A DNA stretch of 7,686 nt, taken from Treponema sp. (lineage in GTDB: Bacteria; Spirochaetota; Spirochaetia; Treponematales; Rectinemataceae). Shown here piece after piece: positions 4,789 to 7,686 of this stretch. The translations under genes were made by a program, and so were the position numbers. Within the stretch, counting starts at the first letter, position 1. Every line of letters starts with the position of its first letter. The notes below the pieces were generated by a model. That model worked only from the letters and a program-made list of their open reading frames with translations. It ran no database searches and had not been told where the DNA came from. The DNA is taken from contig JAAYWE010000229.1 in the NCBI GenBank assembly GCA_012516755.1, positions 1-7,686 of the forward strand, read 5' to 3'.

Positions 4789-6490
4789 GGGCAAGCTCTG
4801 GCTTTTCACCCTTCTTTCCATATAAGAAGCGCTTGATCTTCTGAGTCGGCGTTTTTTCGAAGGGCTCGGGATGGAATTTTACATGCTGAATGCGTGAGAA
4901 AGCGGCAAGCCTTGAGTTCGCTTCCTTGCGGATGCTCTCCAAAAGGCGCTCGATAGCTTTCTCGGTATCTGTCAAGGCTTGGTTTACGCTGCCTGTAACG
5001 GATTTTTCAGCTTGGGCGATAGCTTGTCCAACACGCGAACTCAGATCTCCAACGGCATCGAGATGATCCTGCAAACGCGCACCAATATTATCCAGGACCT
5101 CGCTTTTAAGGCATACTAGCGCGGTAAGTCCCTCTTCCTCTTCAACCACAAGGGATTCCTCTATCTCAGGCATCTGATTGAGGATCGATTCGATCTCTTC
5201 GGGATAGATATTCTCGCCCGATGCGCCTAAGATCATTGTCTTGAGTCGTCCGCGTACGAAAAGCCGACCTTTATTATCGATCGATCCTAGATCTCCCGTG
5301 CGGAACCATCCATCTTCAGTGAAAGCTTCTTTTGTCCGAACCTCATCTCTCCAGTAGCCTTTGAAGATATTGGGGCCCCTTGCCTGGATTTCGCCTTCTC
5401 CAGTAATGGTCTTAGGATCGGCTATGCGCACCTCTACTCCCTTGAGCGCTGGACCCGTAGAACGCAAAAAAGTCACTTTAGGAGCGCAACCCGCAAGAAG
5501 AGGAGCGGTCTCAGTAAGTCCATAGCCTATCGCATAAGGGAAATGAGCTTTCTTGAGGAATTCTTCGACCTCCGCCGCCAGAGGCGCTCCGCCAATTCCA
5601 AAAAAGCGCAGATGACCACCAAAAGTCTTCTTTAATTTCATTCCCGCAATGCGGAGTATCAAAGGCCGCATGAGCTTGTTCTTGTACAATTTCATCCCAT
5701 TTAGCTCGGGAGCAATGCCACTCTGGTACACTTTCTCTATTACAAGCGGTACAGACAACATAATTGTAGGCTTTACGGCCTTTAACGCTGGAAGTAGAGC
5801 CGATGCTGAAGGAGGCCTGTCAAGATAGAAAATATGAGCTCCATACAAGAGAGGAATTACCATGCCAATTGTAAACTCATAGGTGTGAGCAAGCGGAAGA
5901 ATCGAGAGAAGGCGATCTGTCCTTCGTAGAGTTATTATGCTCTTGCATGCAAGCGCGTTGGACAGAATATTGCGATGACTTAGCATAACGCCTTTTGAAA
6001 TACCTGTTGTGCCTGAGGTATATATGATCATTGCAAGATCATCCGCTTCGACAGCCGGCAATTCGACATAATCGGTGGATGGCTCAAGACTCTCGGAAAC
6101 ATCCCAGATGTCTGGCTTGGGTGACATATCGGCGAGCTTTGCCTGCAATTTCTTGGATCCAAAAACGATCTTTGCGCCTGAATGTTGAATGATATTGGCA
6201 ATCTGCTTCGGCATGAAATCGTTCAAGATTGGAACAACCACGGCTCCCGCTCTGACTATCCCAAACCAAGCAATTACCCAATGGGGAGAATTTTCGGCCA
6301 ATAGAGCCACGCGGTCGCCCTTCTTTACGCCCTTCAACGCCAGAGCTTGCGCAACTCCCCTGCTCAATCGTTCTAAATCCATATAGGTATAGAACGAGCC
6401 GACTACCATCGATAGAGAAGGCCTCAAACCATATTTGGCTGCGCCTAATTCGGGCAGCTCCGCAAGATTGAATTTTTCAAAATAAAGCAT
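4784..6490 (-). CDS. Long-chain acyl-CoA synthetase (AMP-forming)
   Basis: This 568-residue enzyme of the adenylate-forming (ANL) superfamily should activate a fatty acid with ATP to an acyl-adenylate and pass it to coenzyme A. The core motifs are present in order: YTSGTTGISKG (157-167; the usual form has PKG), GYGLTETAP (322-330), GEGEIQARGPNIFKGYW (364-380), GWFRTGDLG (394-402), GRLKTMILGASGENIYPEEI (414-433) and, near the C-terminus, FEKTPTQKIKRF (544-555), where K551 is the expected catalytic lysine. No signal peptide or clear membrane helix is seen, so it is cytoplasmic or peripheral. Between the hinge and the lysine, residues about 465-530 form a long, alanine- and glutamate-rich helical stretch that looks longer than in common relatives. 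The start at 6490 has the minus-strand ribosome binding site AAGAGGA (6494-6500). Fatty-acid chain length and whether it acts on free acids or other carboxylates are not decided by the sequence. Confidence 0.92.
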   Translation of the reverse strand: MLYFEKFNLAELPELGAAKYGLRPSLSMVVGSFYTYMDLERLSRGVAQALALKGVKKGDRVALLAENSPHWVIAWFGIVRAGAVVVPILNDFMPKQIANIIQHSGAKIVFGSKKLQAKLADMSPKPDIWDVSESLEPSTDYVELPAVEADDLAMIIYTSGTTGISKGVMLSHRNILSNALACKSIITLRRTDRLLSILPLAHTYEFTIGMVIPLLYGAHIFYLDRPPSASALLPALKAVKPTIMLSVPLVIEKVYQSGIAPELNGMKLYKNKLMRPLILRIAGMKLKKTFGGHLRFFGIGGAPLAAEVEEFLKKAHFPYAIGYGLTETAPLLAGCAPKVTFLRSTGPALKGVEVRIADPKTITGEGEIQARGPNIFKGYWRDEVRTKEAFTEDGWFRTGDLGSIDNKGRLFVRGRLKTMILGASGENIYPEEIESILNQMPEIEESLVVEEEEGLTALVCLKSEVLDNIGARLQDHLDAVGDLSSRVGQAIAQAEKSVTGSVNQALTDTEKAIERLLESIRKEANSRLAAFSRIQHVKFHPEPFEKTPTQKIKRFLYGKKGEKPELAQ

Positions 6491-6590
6491 ATTTCCTCTT
6501 TATATTAAATACAAGAATAACAAAGTTTACTGTGAAAAAGAGTATTGGGATAGAGGGCTCGCTTTTTATTCAATCACATAGTGACAAGCC

Positions 6591-6620
6591 TTGCTCTAAG
6601 GTAAGCTTTATTCTTATAAT
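6591..6620 (+). promoter_or_regulatory. Probable promoter of the DNA methyltransferase
   Basis: A perfect -10 hexamer TATAAT (6615-6620) is preceded, 18 bases upstream, by a partial -35 TTGCTC (6591-6596). Transcription would start near 6627, only ten bases before the ATG at 6637 and 55 before the ATG at 6682. This makes the upstream GTG at 6532 an unlikely start, because it would lie outside the transcript. Confidence 0.45.
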
Positions 6621-6636
6621 AAGAAGAAGTAGTCAT

Positions 6637-7623
6637 ATGGAAGGAGAAAAACAGCGAGCCCCAAGGAATAAGACTCTCACAATGAATATTGTAGAAAAAG
6701 AAAAATATAGTAAAAGGCTGCTTATTCCTGATGGAAGCCCATTATTTCCAAGTAAAATAATAAATAAGACAATCTATTCTGACCTATTCAATATTATTGA
6801 CTATCTGCCAAAGTCATTTGTTGATTTGCTTGTTATTGACCCTCCCTATAATTTGGATAAAGATTTCAATGGAATAAGATTTTCCAAAAGTGATGATGAT
6901 AAATACTTGCAATATCTTGGAAGTTGGTTCCCGAAATTGATCAATGTTGTTAAGCCTAACGGATCGATATACATATGTGGTGATTGGAAAAGCACTTCTT
7001 GTCTATACGAAATAATGAAGAAATATACCATTGTAAGAAACAGAATTACCTGGCAAAGAGAGAAGGGACGTGGAGCAAAGAAGAATTGGAAGAACACCAC
7101 AGAGGATATTTGGTTTGGAACAATGGGAGACGATTACTACTTTGATGTGGAATCAGTAAAGCAAAAACGAAGAGTGATAGCTCCGTATCGAGAAAATGGA
7201 GCGCCAAAAGATTGGGAAGAAACAGAGAATGGCAATTTTCGTTTGACATACCCTAGTAATTTTTGGGACGATATTTCTATACCATATTGGTCAATGCCAG
7301 AAAACACAGAGCATCCGACACAAAAGCCAGAAAAACTAATTGCAAAATTAATCCTTGCAAGCTGCCCTAAAAATGGTATCGTCTTAGACCCGTTCGTTGG
7401 TTCTGGTACAACATCTGTTGTAGCTAAAAAACTTGGTAGAAATTATGTTGGAATAGAGATCAATGAAGAATATTGCTGCTGGACTGAAAAGAGATTGGAT
7501 ATCGCTGAGCATAATAGAGAAATACAAGGCTATTCAAGCGGCGTATTCTGGGAAAGAAATACTTTGAGCATGCAACTAGATGAGAGAAAAGAAGCAAATA
7601 AAAAGAGATACAAAGAAAACTAG
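6637..7623 (+). CDS. Beta-class site-specific DNA methyltransferase (probably N6-adenine)
   Basis: From the ATG at 6637 the product has 328 residues. The catalytic motif IV DPPYNL (68-73) comes before the S-adenosylmethionine-binding motif I DPFVGSGTT (251-259), the order that defines the beta class (N6_N4_Mtase family). HPTQKP (226-231) and YVGIEINEEYC (270-280) are also typical of it. DPPY favours N6-adenine over N4-cytosine methylation (usually SPPY). The middle (139-225) with REKGRGAKKNWKN and DIWFGT probably contributes to target recognition; the recognition sequence cannot be read from it. The start is uncertain: the longest frame opens at a GTG at 6532, but a TATAAT at 6615-6620 argues for 6637 or for the ATG at 6682, which has AAGGAA (6663-6668) upstream at a rather long spacing. 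The gene is AT-rich: 6781-6840 has 19 G/C of 60, against 38 of 60 at 1201-1260 in cstA. That suggests horizontal acquisition. A second gene overlaps its 3' end, as in restriction-modification pairs. Confidence 0.88.
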   Translation: MEGEKQRAPRNKTLTMNIVEKEKYSKRLLIPDGSPLFPSKIINKTIYSDLFNIIDYLPKSFVDLLVIDPPYNLDKDFNGIRFSKSDDDKYLQYLGSWFPKLINVVKPNGSIYICGDWKSTSCLYEIMKKYTIVRNRITWQREKGRGAKKNWKNTTEDIWFGTMGDDYYFDVESVKQKRRVIAPYRENGAPKDWEETENGNFRLTYPSNFWDDISIPYWSMPENTEHPTQKPEKLIAKLILASCPKNGIVLDPFVGSGTTSVVAKKLGRNYVGIEINEEYCCWTEKRLDIAEHNREIQGYSSGVFWERNTLSMQLDERKEANKKRYKEN

Positions 7624-7686
7624 AAAATCCTGGATGTTGGAATTATGCGATGCTCTTGATGTATTCTATCCAAACGAAATTGCAAA
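7580..7686 (+). CDS. Start of an unknown gene overlapping the methyltransferase (runs off the right edge); possible restriction endonuclease
   Basis: A frame different from that of the methyltransferase opens at the ATG at 7580, directly after an in-frame TAG (7577-7579), and stays open for 35 codons to the window edge. It overlaps the methyltransferase gene by 44 bases. The product starts with a very basic stretch, MREKKQIKRDTKKTRKSW, followed by MLELCDALDVFYPNEIA. An in-frame ATG at 7634, after the methyltransferase stop, is an alternative start that drops the basic stretch. No clear ribosome binding site is seen for either. The sequence is too short for any family call. The idea that it is the cognate endonuclease rests only on its position behind a methyltransferase. 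Confidence 0.5.
   Translation, partial: MREKKQIKRDTKKTRKSWMLELCDALDVFYPNEIA

Noticed and set aside
6532..6636. GTG at 6532 as start of the methyltransferase, adding 35 residues
   Set aside because: The extension has no ribosome binding site, no family resemblance, and contains the TATAAT promoter element at 6615-6620.
1..7686. CRISPR arrays, tRNA or rRNA genes, insertion sequences
   Set aside because: No spaced repeat series, no tRNA-like or rRNA-like sequence and no transposase or terminal inverted repeats were seen by eye on either strand.

Overview
This window is a bacterial chromosome segment with tightly packed genes on both strands, clear Shine-Dalgarno sites and sigma70-like promoters. 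The host phylum cannot be fixed from the sequence alone. The short CstA form, the acyl-CoA ligase C-terminus and the ArsA-type ATPase operon would fit a spirochaete or another anaerobic bacterium, but that is a weak impression.

Layout. (1) 1-167, minus strand: the first 55 codons of an M29-type metallo-aminopeptidase that runs off the left edge. (2) 168-389: a divergent promoter region with a dyad-symmetric, operator-like site and a good sigma70 promoter for the next gene. (3) 390-2084, plus: a CstA-family carbon-starvation/peptide transporter, ended by a strong intrinsic terminator at 2150-2183. (4) 2184-2429: a regulatory region with a nested inverted repeat next to a second sigma70-like promoter. 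(5) 2430-4716, plus: a compact operon of a 93-residue unknown protein, an ArsA/Get3-type ATPase, a membrane-anchored unknown protein, a previously uncalled 38-residue protein with two CxxC pairs, and a MIP18 (DUF59)-like protein. (6) 4784-6490, minus: a long-chain acyl-CoA synthetase convergent with that operon. (7) 6637-7623, plus: an AT-rich beta-class DNA methyltransferase, overlapped at its 3' end by a gene that runs off the right edge and may be the partner of a restriction-modification system.

How the parts may work together. The aminopeptidase and CstA are divergently arranged and would fit peptide uptake followed by peptide hydrolysis. The central operon is the most interesting part. 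It pairs a dimeric deviant-Walker-A ATPase of the ArsA/Get3 type with small uncharacterised proteins, one membrane-anchored, one cysteine-paired and one resembling the MIP18 iron-sulfur assembly family. That combination suggests membrane-protein targeting or metal/Fe-S cluster handling, but the sequence does not decide between them. The methyltransferase end looks like a recently acquired accessory module.
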